Assembly: GCA_030147845.1 (NCBI GenBank)
Contig: JASBUN010000035.1
Coordinates: 42,105 to 106,104, forward strand
Reading direction: 5' to 3'
DNA: 64,000 nt
Source of the DNA: Gammaproteobacteria bacterium
GTDB taxonomy: Bacteria > Pseudomonadota > Gammaproteobacteria > JASBUN01
Shown: piece after piece, positions 39,667-49,765 of the stretch
Numbering within the stretch: position 1 is the first letter of the stretch
Layout of the letters: the number at the start of each line of letters is the position of its first letter
Notes under the pieces: generated by a model
The model's input: only the letters and a program-made list of their open reading frames with translations
Told to the model about the DNA's origin: nothing
Databases searched by the model: none
Made by a program: the position numbers and the translations under genes

Positions 39667-40557
39667 TTATTCGGTTAGCCGACGCAATGCTTCGCGATAC
39701 TTTTCCGCAGTTTTACGCAGGATGTCGGCCGGCAGTTCAGGGCCCGGCGCTTTTTTGTTCCAGTCCAGCGTTTCCAGGTAATCGCGCACGAACTGTTTAT
39801 CAAAGCTCGGTGGGCTGGAACCGGGACGGTATTGGTCGGCGGGCCAGAAGCGGGACGAGTCCGGCGTCAGGATTTCATCGATCAAGGTCAGCGTGCCGTG
39901 CTCATCGACACCAAATTCGAATTTGGTGTCGGCGATGATGATGCCGCGTTGCAACGCATGCGCCGCCGCTTGCTCGTACAGCCGCAACGCGACCGCGCGC
40001 ACTTGCGCCGCCAACGCGTCGCCGACCTGTTTGCGGGTGTGCTCGAAATCAATATTCTGGTCGTGCGAGCCGGCCGCGGCCTTGGTTGACGGCGTGTAGA
40101 TCGCCTCCGGTAGTTTGTCCGCCATTTTCAGGCCAGCGGGTAGCGTGATACCGCACACGGCGCCGCTTTTTTGGTAGTCCTTCCAACCCGAACCGCTCAG
40201 GTAGCCGCGCACGATGGCCTCGATCGGCAGGGCCTTGAGTTTGCGCACGACGATAGCGCGCCCGGCAGTCTGCGCCAGTTCGTCGGCGTCGGACAATATA
40301 TCTTCCGGGCGTTTGTCGGATAAATGATTGGGGACGACCGCATGCATGCGCTTGAACCAGAAATTAGACAGCGTCGTCAGCATGCGTCCTTTGTCGGGAA
40401 TGGGATTGGGTAGGATGACGTCGAACGCGGACAGCCGATCGGTGGTGATGATCAGCATGTGGCGGTCGTCGACGTCATAGACGTCACGCACTTTGCCGCG
40501 GTAAATCAAAGGCAAACTTTTTAGCGTGGACTCAAATAGGACGTCGGGCGTGCTCAT
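39667..40557 (-). CDS. purC: phosphoribosylaminoimidazole-succinocarboxamide synthase
   Basis: Purine biosynthesis: ligates aspartate to CAIR using ATP to give SAICAR. 296 residues, the length of the longer bacterial/eukaryote-like type. Motifs: [13 protein letters not shown] (ATP site), [30 protein letters not shown], and [13 protein letters not shown] with [19 protein letters not shown] precedes the ATG at 40557; the 60-codon upstream extension is not coding. It is divergent from purE/purK only after an intervening hypothetical gene on the same strand. Confidence 0.97.
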   Translation of the reverse strand: MSTPDVLFESTLKSLPLIYRGKVRDVYDVDDRHMLIITTDRLSAFDVILPNPIPDKGRMLTTLSNFWFKRMHAVVPNHLSDKRPEDILSDADELAQTAGRAIVVRKLKALPIEAIVRGYLSGSGWKDYQKSGAVCGITLPAGLKMADKLPEAIYTPSTKAAAGSHDQNIDFEHTRKQVGDALAAQVRAVALRLYEQAAAHALQRGIIIADTKFEFGVDEHGTLTLIDEILTPDSSRFWPADQYRPGSSPPSFDKQFVRDYLETLDWNKKAPGPELPADILRKTAEKYREALRRLTE

Positions 40558-40648
40558 GCGTTCTCCTGCAGAATATCGGACGGCGGAATGCGCAGATTGT
40601 ACCCCTATCGACGTCGTTTGACTCCCGGCATGATGCTGGGTGCAACGC

Positions 40649-41017
40649 TCAGGCAGGGCGGTGCGGCGTAAAGGGGCGAGCGCAGTAGGCGCCGATCTGG
40701 TCCAAAACGCGGTCGACGATGACCAGCGCGTGCGCATGATAAGTGCACAATGTGCACGGTATCGGCGTACTCAGGTTATCGCGTCCGGCGACCGCGAAAT
40801 CCATCCAAGCCAAAACGGGGTAATCATTCAGGCTGGCGTCGACACAGATCCAGGCATCGTCTTCCAACACCGCTTCTAGCGAGCGCAGCCCGGTGAGGGC
40901 GAACCGGTGTGCTTTTCGGTACCGCAACAGCGTCAGCCGGACCTGATTATAGCGCTGTGCCGGCATGTCATAGTCGTGGCATTCATAAGGTGGCAACTCG
41001 TCGAGGCGTGATTTCAT
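40649..41017 (-). CDS. hypothetical protein
   Basis: A 122-residue cytoplasmic protein that I do not recognise. It has no signal peptide or membrane helix. It contains a C-x-x-C near the C-terminal half ([10 protein letters not shown]), further Cys residues (ECHDY, WICVD, AYCARP) and several His, which could bind metal. It lies 91 bases upstream of purC on the same strand. Codon use looks like the neighbours. It could be cotranscribed with purC; no function is proposed. Confidence 0.6.
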   Translation of the reverse strand: MKSRLDELPPYECHDYDMPAQRYNQVRLTLLRYRKAHRFALTGLRSLEAVLEDDAWICVDASLNDYPVLAWMDFAVAGRDNLSTPIPCTLCTYHAHALVIVDRVLDQIGAYCARPFTPHRPA

Positions 41018-41391
41018 GGCCGATATCCCTACTGAGGCGTCGTTGCCCGATCAAGTGGTAAGCGTCTGTTCATCGGTTGGCCCACGGGGCTGGTACCAGT
41101 ATGACGACTGCGAACGCACCGGCGCAACCGCAGAAACCGGCGGCGTTTGCATCATTGCTGCCTGGCGCTATCATAGTGGGCTTGGTGTGGCGGGTGCCCG
41201 TGATCAGATGGCTCGGCGCGTGCCGCTGCAGCGCGACCGAGAGGTGTGGAGATGACAATGAATTGTGCGCGAAACGGAAACGTGACTGCCGGCCATGACG
41301 GCCAAACCGGGCGTTGTGGCGCGTTGGCTGCGCCCCCAGTATTCGCTGGGATAGCCGCTGGCTGCGGGTTCGCGTACCGGGCCGGCCGGCG
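41018..41391. other. 374-base region upstream of purE
   Basis: No supported gene. Several short frames overlap here, including one from 41016 divergent with the hypothetical gene and one with MTTANAPAQPQKP at 41101; neither has a recognisable product or a good ribosome site. Confidence 0.4.
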
Positions 41392-41889
41392 ATGAGCGCG
41401 CAACCGCTAGTGGGCGTGCTGATGGGTTCAGACAGTGACTGGCCGGTGATGCGCCGCGCCGTGGAACAACTTGAAGCCTTCAGCGTTGCGCATGAGTACC
41501 GCGTCGTCTCGGCGCATCGTACACCCGAGCTACTATTCGAATACGCCGGTTCGGCCTCGGCGCGAGGGTTGCGTGCGATTATCGCCGGTGCCGGTGGGGC
41601 GGCGCATTTGCCAGGTATGCTGGCGGCTAAAACCACCGTGCCGATCTTGGGCGTGCCGGTGCCGTCGCGACACTTACACGGCCAGGATTCGTTGCTTTCC
41701 ATCGTGCAAATGCCCAAAGGCGTTCCGGTTGCGACGTTCGCCATCGGCGAAGCCGGTGCGAGCAACGCCGCGCTGTTTGCGATTGCCATGCTGGCCGGTA
41801 CGGACGCCGGGCTGGCGCGAAGCCTCGAACAATTTCGCCAGGCCCAGCGTGAGAGTGTCTTGGCGATGCATCTGCCTCCTGCCGAATGA
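41392..41889 (+). CDS. purE: N5-carboxyaminoimidazole ribonucleotide mutase
   Basis: Converts N5-CAIR to CAIR in purine synthesis. 165 residues, class I type. It begins [14 protein letters not shown] and shows [32 protein letters not shown] and [20 protein letters not shown], the conserved core. The ATG at 41392 gives the standard N terminus. The stop overlaps purK by four bases. Confidence 0.97.
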   Translation: MSAQPLVGVLMGSDSDWPVMRRAVEQLEAFSVAHEYRVVSAHRTPELLFEYAGSASARGLRAIIAGAGGAAHLPGMLAAKTTVPILGVPVPSRHLHGQDSLLSIVQMPKGVPVATFAIGEAGASNAALFAIAMLAGTDAGLARSLEQFRQAQRESVLAMHLPPAE

Positions 41890-43025
41890 ATCACGCCGAT
41901 CGCATTCTTCCGGGCGCTACCTTGGCGATGCTCGGTGGCGGCCAACTCGGTCGCATGTTCACCATCGCCGCGCGCACTACCGGCTATCGGGTCATGGTAC
42001 TCGACCCGGATCCTGACAGCCCCGCCGGACGCATTGCCGATGTGCACCTGCGCGCCGGCTACACCGATCCGCAAGCGCTCGATGAGCTGGCGAAACATTG
42101 CGCGGCGGTGACCACCGAATTCGAGAATATACCCGGGCCGGCGCTTGAGTATCTTGCCGCATATATGCCGGTACGCCCGGGCGCAACGGCGCTCAGCACC
42201 ACCCAGGATCGTATCCTGGAAAAAGCCTTCATTCGGCAAGCAGGGTTGATGACCGCGCCGTATTACGTTATTCGAAGCGCATCTGACCTAGACGCGGCTT
42301 GGCACGCGGTCGGCGCCGCCTCGATCCTCAAACGCGCGGCCATGGGCTATGACGGCAAGGGGCAAGCGCGAGTCGACAGCATCGAGGCGCTGCGTGCCGC
42401 ATTCGCCGATCTCGGTGAAGTGCCGTGTGTGCTGGAGCAAAAATTGGCGCTGGAACGCGAGATTTCGGTGGTGTTGGCGCGTAATCATCTGGGCGAGTCA
42501 CGTTGTCACCCGGTGTCGGAAAATGTGCATCGCAGCGGCATCCTGCACAGCAGCATCGTGCCGGCACGTATCGATGATGCATTGGCGCAGCAGGCGCAAG
42601 CGCAAAGCCGGCGGCTCGCCGATGCGCTGGATTATTGCGGCGTGCTGGCGGTGGAGTTCTTTGTCGTCGAAGGTCAATTGGTCGTCAACGAAATTGCGCC
42701 GCGACCCCATAACAGCGGTCACTATAGTTTGGATGCCTGCGTGACGTCGCAGTTTGAACAGCAACTGCGTATGGTCTGCGGCTTGCCGTTTGGCGATACT
42801 CGTTTGCTGACGCCGGTGGTGATGATGAATTTGCTCGGCGACCTATGGGGATCGGCCCAGCCACGCTGGTCGGCGCTGCTCAATGAGCCGGCCGCCAAAC
42901 TGCATCTGTACGGCAAGCGCGAGGCTCGCCCGGGACGTAAAATGGGTCATTTCTGCGTTTTGGCGACCGATGTCGATGATGCGCTGGCGCGCGCCGAGAC
43001 CGTCTATCAGCAGCTTCAGGCCTGA
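41886..43025 (+). CDS. purK: N5-carboxyaminoimidazole ribonucleotide synthase
   Basis: ATP-grasp enzyme that carboxylates AIR with bicarbonate to N5-CAIR, the substrate of PurE. 379 residues. N-terminal [29 protein letters not shown], the ATP-grasp segment [15 protein letters not shown], and [19 protein letters not shown] near the metal site are diagnostic. ATGA overlap with purE means coupled translation. It is followed by the AT-rich cbb promoter region. Confidence 0.97.
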   Translation: MNHADRILPGATLAMLGGGQLGRMFTIAARTTGYRVMVLDPDPDSPAGRIADVHLRAGYTDPQALDELAKHCAAVTTEFENIPGPALEYLAAYMPVRPGATALSTTQDRILEKAFIRQAGLMTAPYYVIRSASDLDAAWHAVGAASILKRAAMGYDGKGQARVDSIEALRAAFADLGEVPCVLEQKLALEREISVVLARNHLGESRCHPVSENVHRSGILHSSIVPARIDDALAQQAQAQSRRLADALDYCGVLAVEFFVVEGQLVVNEIAPRPHNSGHYSLDACVTSQFEQQLRMVCGLPFGDTRLLTPVVMMNLLGDLWGSAQPRWSALLNEPAAKLHLYGKREARPGRKMGHFCVLATDVDDALARAETVYQQLQA

Positions 43026-43085
43026 TTTGCCCTTACTGGCGCCGGGCATGGCTTGGCTGTGCCGGGATATGCCGCCGGTCTTATC

Positions 43086-43135
43086 ATAAGTTAATACTTA
43101 TTGTTTGTATAATTACATTTGATTTTTAATTATAC
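43086..43135 (+). promoter_or_regulatory. AT-rich cbbL promoter region with two inverted repeats
   Basis: ATAAGT-TAAT-ACTTAT at 43086-43101 is a 6-bp inverted repeat; GTATAATT (43107-43114) and AATTATAC (43128-43135) form a perfect 8-bp inverted repeat with 13-base spacing. The second includes a TATAAT that could be a -10 element. The dyads have the size and T-rich/A-rich form of LysR-type (T-N11-A) sites, so CbbR binding is likely. They lie about 130-180 bases upstream of cbbL. Confidence 0.6.
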
Positions 43136-43265
43136 TTACACTGCTTTATTCTGCCTCCCAGATTAGATCCCGATTGGATTTCTTCGCAGCCTGATCCGCG
43201 CTAGGCCCGTGTTCTGGGAGCCGGTCGGCTCAGCTAGATTCGTCAACTTTTAGGAGACACTGCTC

Positions 43266-44687
43266 ATGGCAGCGAAATCATACAGCGCCGGTGTGAAGGA
43301 ATACCGAGAAACCTACTGGATGCCGGACTACACGCCGCTAGATACCGACATCCTGGCCTGCTTTAAGATCACCGCGCAGCCGGGTGTGCCGCGCGAAGAG
43401 GCAGCAGCTGCGGTGGCGGCCGAGTCCTCGACCGGCACCTGGACCACGGTTTGGACCGATCTGTTGACTGACTTGGATTATTACAAGGGTCGCGCCTACC
43501 GCATCGAAGACGTACCAGGCGATGACGAGTCCTACTACGCCTTTGTCGCCTATCCGATCGATCTGTTTGAAGAGGGATCGGTGGTCAATGTGTTTACCTC
43601 GTTGGTCGGCAACGTGTTCGGCTTCAAGGCCTTGCGTCACTTGCGCTTGGAAGACGTACGTTTCCCCATTGCTTATGTGAAGACTTGCGGTGGCCCGCCG
43701 CACGGAATCCAGGTCGAACGCGACATCCTCAACAAATATGGCCGCCCGCTACTTGGTTGCACCATCAAGCCGAAGCTGGGCCTGTCGGCGAAGAACTATG
43801 GTCGCGCCGTATACGAATGTCTGCGCGGTGGTTTGGATCTGACCAAGGACGACGAGAACGTCAACTCGCAGCCGTTCATGCGCTGGCGCCAGCGTTTTGA
43901 CTTCGTCATGAACGCTATCCACAGGGCCGAGGCTGAGACCGGCGAGCGTAAGGGTCACTACTTGAACGTAACGGCGCCGACGCCGGAAGAGATGTACAAG
44001 CGTGCCGAGCATGCCAAGGAATTGGGTGCGCCGATCATCATGCACGACTTTATCACCGGTGGTTTCTGTGCCAACACGGGTTTGGCCAACTGGTGTCGTG
44101 ACAACGGTATCCTGTTGCACATTCACCGCGCCATGCACGCCGTGCTTGACCGCCATCCCAAGCACGGTATTCATTTCCGCGTACTGGCCAAGATCCTGCG
44201 CCTGTCCGGTGGTGATCACCTGCATTCCGGTACCGTAGTCGGCAAGCTCGAAGGCGACCGAGAGGCGACGCTGGGTTGGATCGACATCATGCGCGATTCC
44301 TTCGTCAAAGAAGACCGTTCGCGCGGGATCTTCTTCGATCAAGATTGGGGCTCCATGCCGGGTGTATTTCCGGTGGCTTCCGGCGGCATCCACGTCTGGC
44401 ATATGCCCGCCTTGGTTAATATCTTCGGCGATGACGCTTGCCTGCAGTTCGGTGGCGGTACATTGGGTCATCCTTGGGGTAACGCGGCCGGCGCAGCGGC
44501 CAACCGCGTGGCGCTGGAAGCTTGTGTCGAGGCGCGCAACCAGGGCCGCGAACTCGAGAAGGAAGGAAAAGATATCCTGACCGCCGCCGCCAAGAGCTCG
44601 CCGGAGCTCAAGGCCGCGATGGAAACCTGGAAGGAAATCAAGTTCGAATTCGACACCGTCGACAAGCTGGACGTTGCGCACAAGTAA
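43266..44687 (+). CDS. cbbL: ribulose-1,5-bisphosphate carboxylase large subunit, form IA
   Basis: CO2-fixing enzyme of the Calvin cycle. 473 residues, typical for form IA. Active-site residues: K168 in CTIKPKLG, the carbamylated K194 in [11 protein letters not shown] with its Asp-Glu metal ligands, and loop-6 K327 in [11 protein letters not shown]. The N terminus [21 protein letters not shown] fits proteobacterial form IA. Linkage to cbbQ and cbbO, with no carboxysome shell genes, points to the non-carboxysomal form IAq. AGGAGA precedes the ATG. The AT-rich upstream region contains candidate CbbR sites. Confidence 0.98.
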   Translation: MAAKSYSAGVKEYRETYWMPDYTPLDTDILACFKITAQPGVPREEAAAAVAAESSTGTWTTVWTDLLTDLDYYKGRAYRIEDVPGDDESYYAFVAYPIDLFEEGSVVNVFTSLVGNVFGFKALRHLRLEDVRFPIAYVKTCGGPPHGIQVERDILNKYGRPLLGCTIKPKLGLSAKNYGRAVYECLRGGLDLTKDDENVNSQPFMRWRQRFDFVMNAIHRAEAETGERKGHYLNVTAPTPEEMYKRAEHAKELGAPIIMHDFITGGFCANTGLANWCRDNGILLHIHRAMHAVLDRHPKHGIHFRVLAKILRLSGGDHLHSGTVVGKLEGDREATLGWIDIMRDSFVKEDRSRGIFFDQDWGSMPGVFPVASGGIHVWHMPALVNIFGDDACLQFGGGTLGHPWGNAAGAAANRVALEACVEARNQGRELEKEGKDILTAAAKSSPELKAAMETWKEIKFEFDTVDKLDVAHK

Positions 44688-44825
44688 GGGGCCGAGGCGC
44701 GCAGCAGGAGCACCGTCGCCGCGGCGATGAGGATGCGACTGCCAGCGGCCCGCTGCCGCGGCATACCCATGATGTTCCTGGGTCCGCCACATGAATTCGA
44801 GAATCAAAATACAGAGGATCTACCA

Positions 44826-45185
44826 ATGAGCGAAGTTCACGATTATCAATCACGCTTGTCCGATCCGGCCAGTCGCAAGTTCGAGACGTTCTCGTATTTG
44901 CCGGCCATGGAACAGGCTCAGATCCGCAAACAAGTCGAATACATCGTTAGTAAAGGCTGGAACCCGGCGGTAGAACATACCGAACCGGAAAATGCCTTTG
45001 ACCACTACTGGTACATGTGGAAGCTGCCGATGTTTGGCGAGACCGACGTCGACCACATTCTGGCCGAGGCGGCGGCTTGCCACAAGGCCAATCCGGGACA
45101 TCACGTACGTTTGGTTGGGTATGATAATTTCAAGCAGTCGCAGGGTGCCGCGATGGTGATTTTCCGTGGGTCGGTCAAGGCTTGA
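44826..45185 (+). CDS. cbbS: ribulose-1,5-bisphosphate carboxylase small subunit
   Basis: Small subunit of form I RuBisCO, 119 residues. Recognised by [39 protein letters not shown] and [11 protein letters not shown]. The ATG at 44826 has GAGGA upstream; the in-frame opening at 44727 adds residues not in the family. It lies 138 bases after cbbL and is followed by a strong hairpin/terminator that should make cbbLS more abundant than cbbQO. Confidence 0.97.
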   Translation: MSEVHDYQSRLSDPASRKFETFSYLPAMEQAQIRKQVEYIVSKGWNPAVEHTEPENAFDHYWYMWKLPMFGETDVDHILAEAAACHKANPGHHVRLVGYDNFKQSQGAAMVIFRGSVKA

Positions 45186-45217
45186 CGGTTCGCCTACGGC
45201 AGCAGTCCGGACTTCAG

Positions 45218-45249
45218 GCCTCTGTCCGGCAACGGGCAGAGGCTTTTTT
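45218..45249 (+). terminator. rho-independent terminator between cbbS and cbbQ
   Basis: GCCTCTG (45218-45224) pairs with CAGAGGC (45237-45243), loop of 12, then TTTTTT. Located 32 bases after the cbbS stop. It probably ends or strongly reduces transcription before cbbQ. Confidence 0.85.
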
Positions 45250-45422
45250 GATCGTGAAGGGAAAGGGTCTGGTCTGAGAGTGTCGTTTGCAAATCGTTTT
45301 TAGCATGCTGATGCCATTGTATAACCAGTCCGGATGAGGGTCGATAGACGTCGAGCCGAGTCCGTTCAACGCCGCACGTTTGCGCGTGCTTTTGTCATGT
45401 TGTTTTGAACAGGATTCCGCAC

Positions 45423-46226
45423 ATGCCTGAAAGCATCGATCAATACAGTATAAAAGAACAACCTTACTACCGTTCTGTCACCAACGAGATCGAATTGTAC
45501 GAGGCCGCCTATCATGCGCGCATGCCCATTATGCTCAAGGGTCCGACTGGTTGCGGGAAATCGCGCTTCGTCGAATATATGGCCTGGAAGCTCGGCAAAC
45601 CGCTCATCACATTGGCCTGCAACGAAGACATGACCGCGTCGGATCTGGTTGGACGCTTTCTGCTAGATGCCAATGGCACGCGTTGGCAGGACGGTCCCTT
45701 GACCGTAGCCGCGCGCATCGGAGCGATCTGCTACCTGGATGAAGTTGTCGAGGCGCGACAGGATACCACCGTCGTTATTCATCCATTGACCGATCATCGT
45801 CGCAATCTGCCGTTGGAGAAAAAGGGCGAGTTGGTTTCCGCGCATAAAGATTTCCAAATCGTGATCTCCTACAACCCCGGGTATCAAAATTTGATGAAAG
45901 ATTTGAAGCAATCGACCAAGCAACGTTTTGGCGCCTTGGATTTCGATTATCCAGACGCAACAGTCGAAAGCGAAATCGTCGCGCATGAAACCGGGGTAGA
46001 CGCCGACACCGCCGACAAGTTGGTGCAGATTGCGCATCGTGCACGCAATTTGAAGGGTCATGGTTTGGATGAAGGAATTTCCACGCGTCTGCTGGTCTAT
46101 GCGGCTCAACTCATCGTAAAGGGTATCGAGCCCAAGGCCGCCTGCGCGATGACCTTGGTGCGCCCTATCACCGATGATCCCGATATGCGTGACACGCTGG
46201 ATGCGGCGGTCAGTACGTTTTTTTGA
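45423..46226 (+). CDS. cbbQ: CbbQ, MoxR-type AAA+ RuBisCO activase subunit
   Basis: AAA+ ATPase that with CbbO remodels inhibited RuBisCO and removes sugar-phosphate inhibitors. 267 residues, the known CbbQ length. Walker A is GPTGCGKS at 40-47, Walker B is [10 protein letters not shown], and the sensor-1 stretch is [13 protein letters not shown]. Start: ATG 45423 with CAGGA upstream; a TTG at 45405 would add six residues. It lies downstream of the cbbS terminator and is likely cotranscribed with cbbO. Confidence 0.95.
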   Translation: MPESIDQYSIKEQPYYRSVTNEIELYEAAYHARMPIMLKGPTGCGKSRFVEYMAWKLGKPLITLACNEDMTASDLVGRFLLDANGTRWQDGPLTVAARIGAICYLDEVVEARQDTTVVIHPLTDHRRNLPLEKKGELVSAHKDFQIVISYNPGYQNLMKDLKQSTKQRFGALDFDYPDATVESEIVAHETGVDADTADKLVQIAHRARNLKGHGLDEGISTRLLVYAAQLIVKGIEPKAACAMTLVRPITDDPDMRDTLDAAVSTFF

Positions 46227-46309
46227 TCGCGGTATGTGGCGGCCGTCATTGCCCGGCCATGTACGCGTATCAGTATGCAAACGCCCGTAGCCGTGACTGG
46301 GAACAGAGC

Positions 46310-48652
46310 ATGAAGATCGATCTGAGCGAGTACGAAGACTGCCTAAAGGACGGCGCGCCCGAAGTCCTGGCCGTGTTCGAGGCCAGTTTCAACGAGGCCT
46401 CGCGGGTCATGGGGCCGCAGGGGCAGCACAATTACCTCGAAGGCGCTCGCGCATTCTGCGAACTGAGCCGTGGCCCGTATTTGGTGGCAACGTGGCTGGA
46501 GTCGATGCCGGCGGTCTGCAAAGAAGTTGGCGACAGCGTCATTCCCGAGGTCGTGAATTCCTGCATGAAGCTGGCGTCGATGGTCAGCGGCGAAGTCATA
46601 CGTGTCATGCTCAGTACCTTGCCGACCGCGGCGCGCCGACTCGGCGACCCAGAGTTACTACTGAAATACTTAAGCCTCGTGCATCAACTGTCCGCCAAGG
46701 CGCCGCGCGGATTGCGCCCGCTGCTTGAACGCTTGGACGAGTTGCTCGGCAAGCTGACTTTGGGCGGGCTGCGGCGTTGGGCGTTGTGGGGCGCACAGGC
46801 GTATGCACGCGATTTTGTCAAGCAGACCGCCTACTTTCGGTTGGAGTCGCCGGACAGTCTCAAGATATTGCAGCAGGAACGTCGTGGCACCTTGTTCGTT
46901 GATACCCAGCGCAGGCTCAACTTCTACCTGCGTGCGCTATGGGGGCGCGATTTTTTCCTGCGCCCGACTGCCGGTGACTACGAGACCCGCGACGGTCTGC
47001 GGCCGTATCTGGAGCACGGGGTAATATTTATTCCAGACGCTTTTGATGATATCAATGGCGTCCCCGGTTTGGAGTTATACCGTGCCGCGTGCGCACACGC
47101 TGCCGCACATCAGTGCTATACCCGTGCGGCGATTTCCGCCGAGGCACTCAATCCGGTGCAGATGTTCCTGATTGGCATGATCGAAGACGCACGGGTCGAA
47201 TATCTAGCCGTCGAAGAATTTCCAGGCTTGCGTAAGCTATGGGGCCAATTTCAAGATTTGGGTCATGGCGATGAAATCGTCGATCCGGCGGTGCGTTTAT
47301 TGGAGCGTCTGGCGTCGGCCCTGCTGCATGCTCAGGCGGGTGCGGATGATGACCCGATCATCGCTGAAACGGTCGCCGAATTTGTCGCTCGGAGCGCTGC
47401 CGATGCGCACGACAATCAGCTCTCGTGGGATATCGGCGTTACGCTCTACAACCGGCTCAACGAGCGTTTGTCGGTGCCGTCACTGCGTTTGCTTGAACAG
47501 TCACTGAATATCCCTTATCGCGACGACAATCGTGTTATTTGGCAATTTGCAGATAACATATGGGACGACCCCGAATACGTACCGGCGAGCGAGCGCCAAG
47601 TTCGCAAGACGGTCTCGGTCATGGAAATGGTTAATGAGATCGACTGCGAGTTGGCCGGAGCCGATGCGCAGGAAATCTGGCGCCTGGAAACCGAGCTGTT
47701 TCCGTACGAGGACAATGGCGTCAGCTACAACGAAATGGAAGGCAAGGAGCCGGTGTCCGACCCATTTCACTACAGCGAATGGGATTACCAAGTGCAGTTG
47801 TATCGTCCGGATTGGACCACGGTGCTGGAAAAGCGTCAACCATCGGGCGACCCCGAGTCCATTGAGCGGATTTTGATCGAGCGCAAACCGATCGCCAGTC
47901 GGCTGCGTCACATCATTGATGCGTTAATTCCACAAGGGGTCGTGCGCAAGCGCCATCAAGAGGAGGGTGATGAGATCGACATTGAGGCGGCAGTCCGCGC
48001 AATGATTGACGTGCGTATGGGTGAGACGCCCGATCCCCGCGTCAATATCCGTTATGAGCGCAAGGTGCGCGATCTTTCCGTGTTGGTGTTGTTGGACTTG
48101 TCGGAGTCAACCAACGAGGTGCTGGGCGACTCCGATCGTCCGGTGATTCAGTTGGCGCGTGAGGCTACCGCTCTGCTGGCTTGGGCGGTGGACGCCATCG
48201 GCGACCCATTCGCGATTCACGGCTTCGCGTCCGACAGTCGTCATGATGTTCAGTACTTTCGTTTTAAAGATTTCGGTGCACCTTATGATGATCACGCGCG
48301 CGCGCGTTTGGCTGGCATGCGAGGCGGCTATTCGACGCGCATGGGCGCGGCGATGCGGCATAGTGCGCGCTATCTTACGCACCAGCCGCAGAACAAGAAG
48401 CTGCTGCTGTTGTTGTCCGACGGCGAGCCGGCGGACATTGATGTGCGCGACCCACAGCATTTGCGCCATGATACACATAAAGCCGTGGAGGAACTCCGTA
48501 GAGAGGGTATTCGCACCTTTTGCCTGACGCTGGACCCGCATGCAGATGATTATGTGTCACGTATTTTTGGTGTCAACGGCTTCGCTGTCGTTGATCATGT
48601 CAATCGTCTGCCAGAGCGCCTTCCCAGCTTATTCGCGAGCCTCACCAGCTGA
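46310..48652 (+). CDS. cbbO: CbbO, VWA-domain RuBisCO activation adaptor
   Basis: Partner of CbbQ that links the AAA+ ring to RuBisCO. 780 residues from the ATG at 46310. The long N-terminal alpha-helical region is followed by a C-terminal von Willebrand A domain whose MIDAS motif is DLSEST, with later LLLLSDGEPADI. In CbbO the MIDAS region is needed for activation. The start is uncertain: the ATG at 46259 (797 residues) is also in frame, and neither has a strong ribosome site. It follows cbbQ closely. Confidence 0.92.
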   Translation: MKIDLSEYEDCLKDGAPEVLAVFEASFNEASRVMGPQGQHNYLEGARAFCELSRGPYLVATWLESMPAVCKEVGDSVIPEVVNSCMKLASMVSGEVIRVMLSTLPTAARRLGDPELLLKYLSLVHQLSAKAPRGLRPLLERLDELLGKLTLGGLRRWALWGAQAYARDFVKQTAYFRLESPDSLKILQQERRGTLFVDTQRRLNFYLRALWGRDFFLRPTAGDYETRDGLRPYLEHGVIFIPDAFDDINGVPGLELYRAACAHAAAHQCYTRAAISAEALNPVQMFLIGMIEDARVEYLAVEEFPGLRKLWGQFQDLGHGDEIVDPAVRLLERLASALLHAQAGADDDPIIAETVAEFVARSAADAHDNQLSWDIGVTLYNRLNERLSVPSLRLLEQSLNIPYRDDNRVIWQFADNIWDDPEYVPASERQVRKTVSVMEMVNEIDCELAGADAQEIWRLETELFPYEDNGVSYNEMEGKEPVSDPFHYSEWDYQVQLYRPDWTTVLEKRQPSGDPESIERILIERKPIASRLRHIIDALIPQGVVRKRHQEEGDEIDIEAAVRAMIDVRMGETPDPRVNIRYERKVRDLSVLVLLDLSESTNEVLGDSDRPVIQLAREATALLAWAVDAIGDPFAIHGFASDSRHDVQYFRFKDFGAPYDDHARARLAGMRGGYSTRMGAAMRHSARYLTHQPQNKKLLLLLSDGEPADIDVRDPQHLRHDTHKAVEELRREGIRTFCLTLDPHADDYVSRIFGVNGFAVVDHVNRLPERLPSLFASLTS

Positions 48653-48790
48653 TCGGCTTTTGCGGTCTAGTAATGGCGGCGTCGAGGAATCGCTACACGG
48701 ACGATTTGTTCTCTGATACATTTAAGTCAAATTCGCTAGGTTTGCGACCGATCAATCTGCTACCGCGATTCCGCTGGCCAAGTCACACAC

Positions 48791-49705
48791 ATGCACGTTA
48801 CGTTGCGTCAACTAGAAGTATTTATGAGCGTCGCACGGTATTTGAATTTCACGCGAGCGGCGCGAGATCTACATCTAACGCAGCCTGCCGTGTCCATGCA
48901 GATCAAGCAGCTCGAAGCGAGCGTCGGATTGCCGCTATTCGAACATTTTGGCAAAAAGATTCATCTCACCGACGCTGGGCAAGAGATGTATGCCTATAGT
49001 CAGTCGATCAACCAACTAATCGAAGAAGCAAACGAGGTCATTCAAAGTCTGCGCGGTATACGGTATGGCCACCTAAAGGTGTCTGTCGCCAGCACCGCAA
49101 ATTATTTTGCGACTCGTTTATTGGCAGCCTTTGTACGGCGCTATGAGGGCGTGAGGTTTAGCTTGGATGTATCCAATCGCGAATCGCTGTTACGCCAACT
49201 TGATGCCAACGAATGTGATTTGGTTGTCATGGGGCAGCCGCCGGACGGCCTTGGCTTGGAAGCGGCCTCGTTTATGGAAAATCCATTGGTGGTGATTTCG
49301 CCGCCAGGGCACGCATTGGAGCGCAGCGTACCGGTACCCTTGCAGGCTTTGCAAGCCGAAACGTTCGTGGTTCGCGAGCAAGGCTCGGGTACACGGACGG
49401 CGATGGAGCGCTTCTTCAAGGAACGTGGGGTCCATCTGCGCACGGGCATGGAGATGAGCACCAACGAAGCGATCAAGCAAGCGGTCGAAGCGGGGCTCGG
49501 ATTGGGTATAGTATCTATTCACACGCTGGCGGCGGAATTGGAGACCGAGCGTCTGCATGTGCTAAAGGTCCAGGACTTTCCTATCCTGCGTCACTGGTAT
49601 GTTGTACAACGCGAGGGCAAGCGGTTATCGCCGGTGGCGCAGGCATTTAAGGATTTTGTCCTGCGTGATGCCCGTAAATTTATCAGATTGCCCGGTCTGG
49701 ACTGA
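48791..49705 (+). CDS. cbbR: LysR-type transcriptional regulator, CbbR-like
   Basis: Likely activator of the cbb genes responding to Calvin-cycle metabolites. 304 residues. The N-terminal winged helix starts TLRQLEVFMSVARYLNFTRAA, with HLTQPAVSMQIKQLE as the recognition helix. The effector domain has the CbbR-like MSTNEAIKQAVEAGLGLGIV. It is 138 bases after cbbO on the same strand. In many autotrophs cbbR is divergent from cbbL; here it is downstream, so autoregulation would need another site. Confidence 0.88.
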   Translation: MHVTLRQLEVFMSVARYLNFTRAARDLHLTQPAVSMQIKQLEASVGLPLFEHFGKKIHLTDAGQEMYAYSQSINQLIEEANEVIQSLRGIRYGHLKVSVASTANYFATRLLAAFVRRYEGVRFSLDVSNRESLLRQLDANECDLVVMGQPPDGLGLEAASFMENPLVVISPPGHALERSVPVPLQALQAETFVVREQGSGTRTAMERFFKERGVHLRTGMEMSTNEAIKQAVEAGLGLGIVSIHTLAAELETERLHVLKVQDFPILRHWYVVQREGKRLSPVAQAFKDFVLRDARKFIRLPGLD

Positions 49706-49765
49706 GGCGGGCGCAACGCAAAGTAGTTTTCCGCGTTTATGCTTGAGATAACTGAGGGGATAACG

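Noticed and set aside
41016..41255. Plus-strand 79-codon frame overlapping the hypothetical gene start
   Set aside because: No family, no good ribosome site, and atypical composition; treated as noncoding.
41070..42239. Minus-strand 389-codon frame opposite purE/purK
   Set aside because: Purine genes on the plus strand are unambiguous; antisense translation is low complexity.
43749..44807. Minus-strand 352-codon frame opposite cbbL
   Set aside because: RuBisCO active-site residues are intact on the plus strand.
43026..49705. Possible carboxysome locus near the form IA RuBisCO
   Set aside because: cbbLS is followed by cbbQO, with no csoS shell, CsoS2 or carbonic anhydrase genes.
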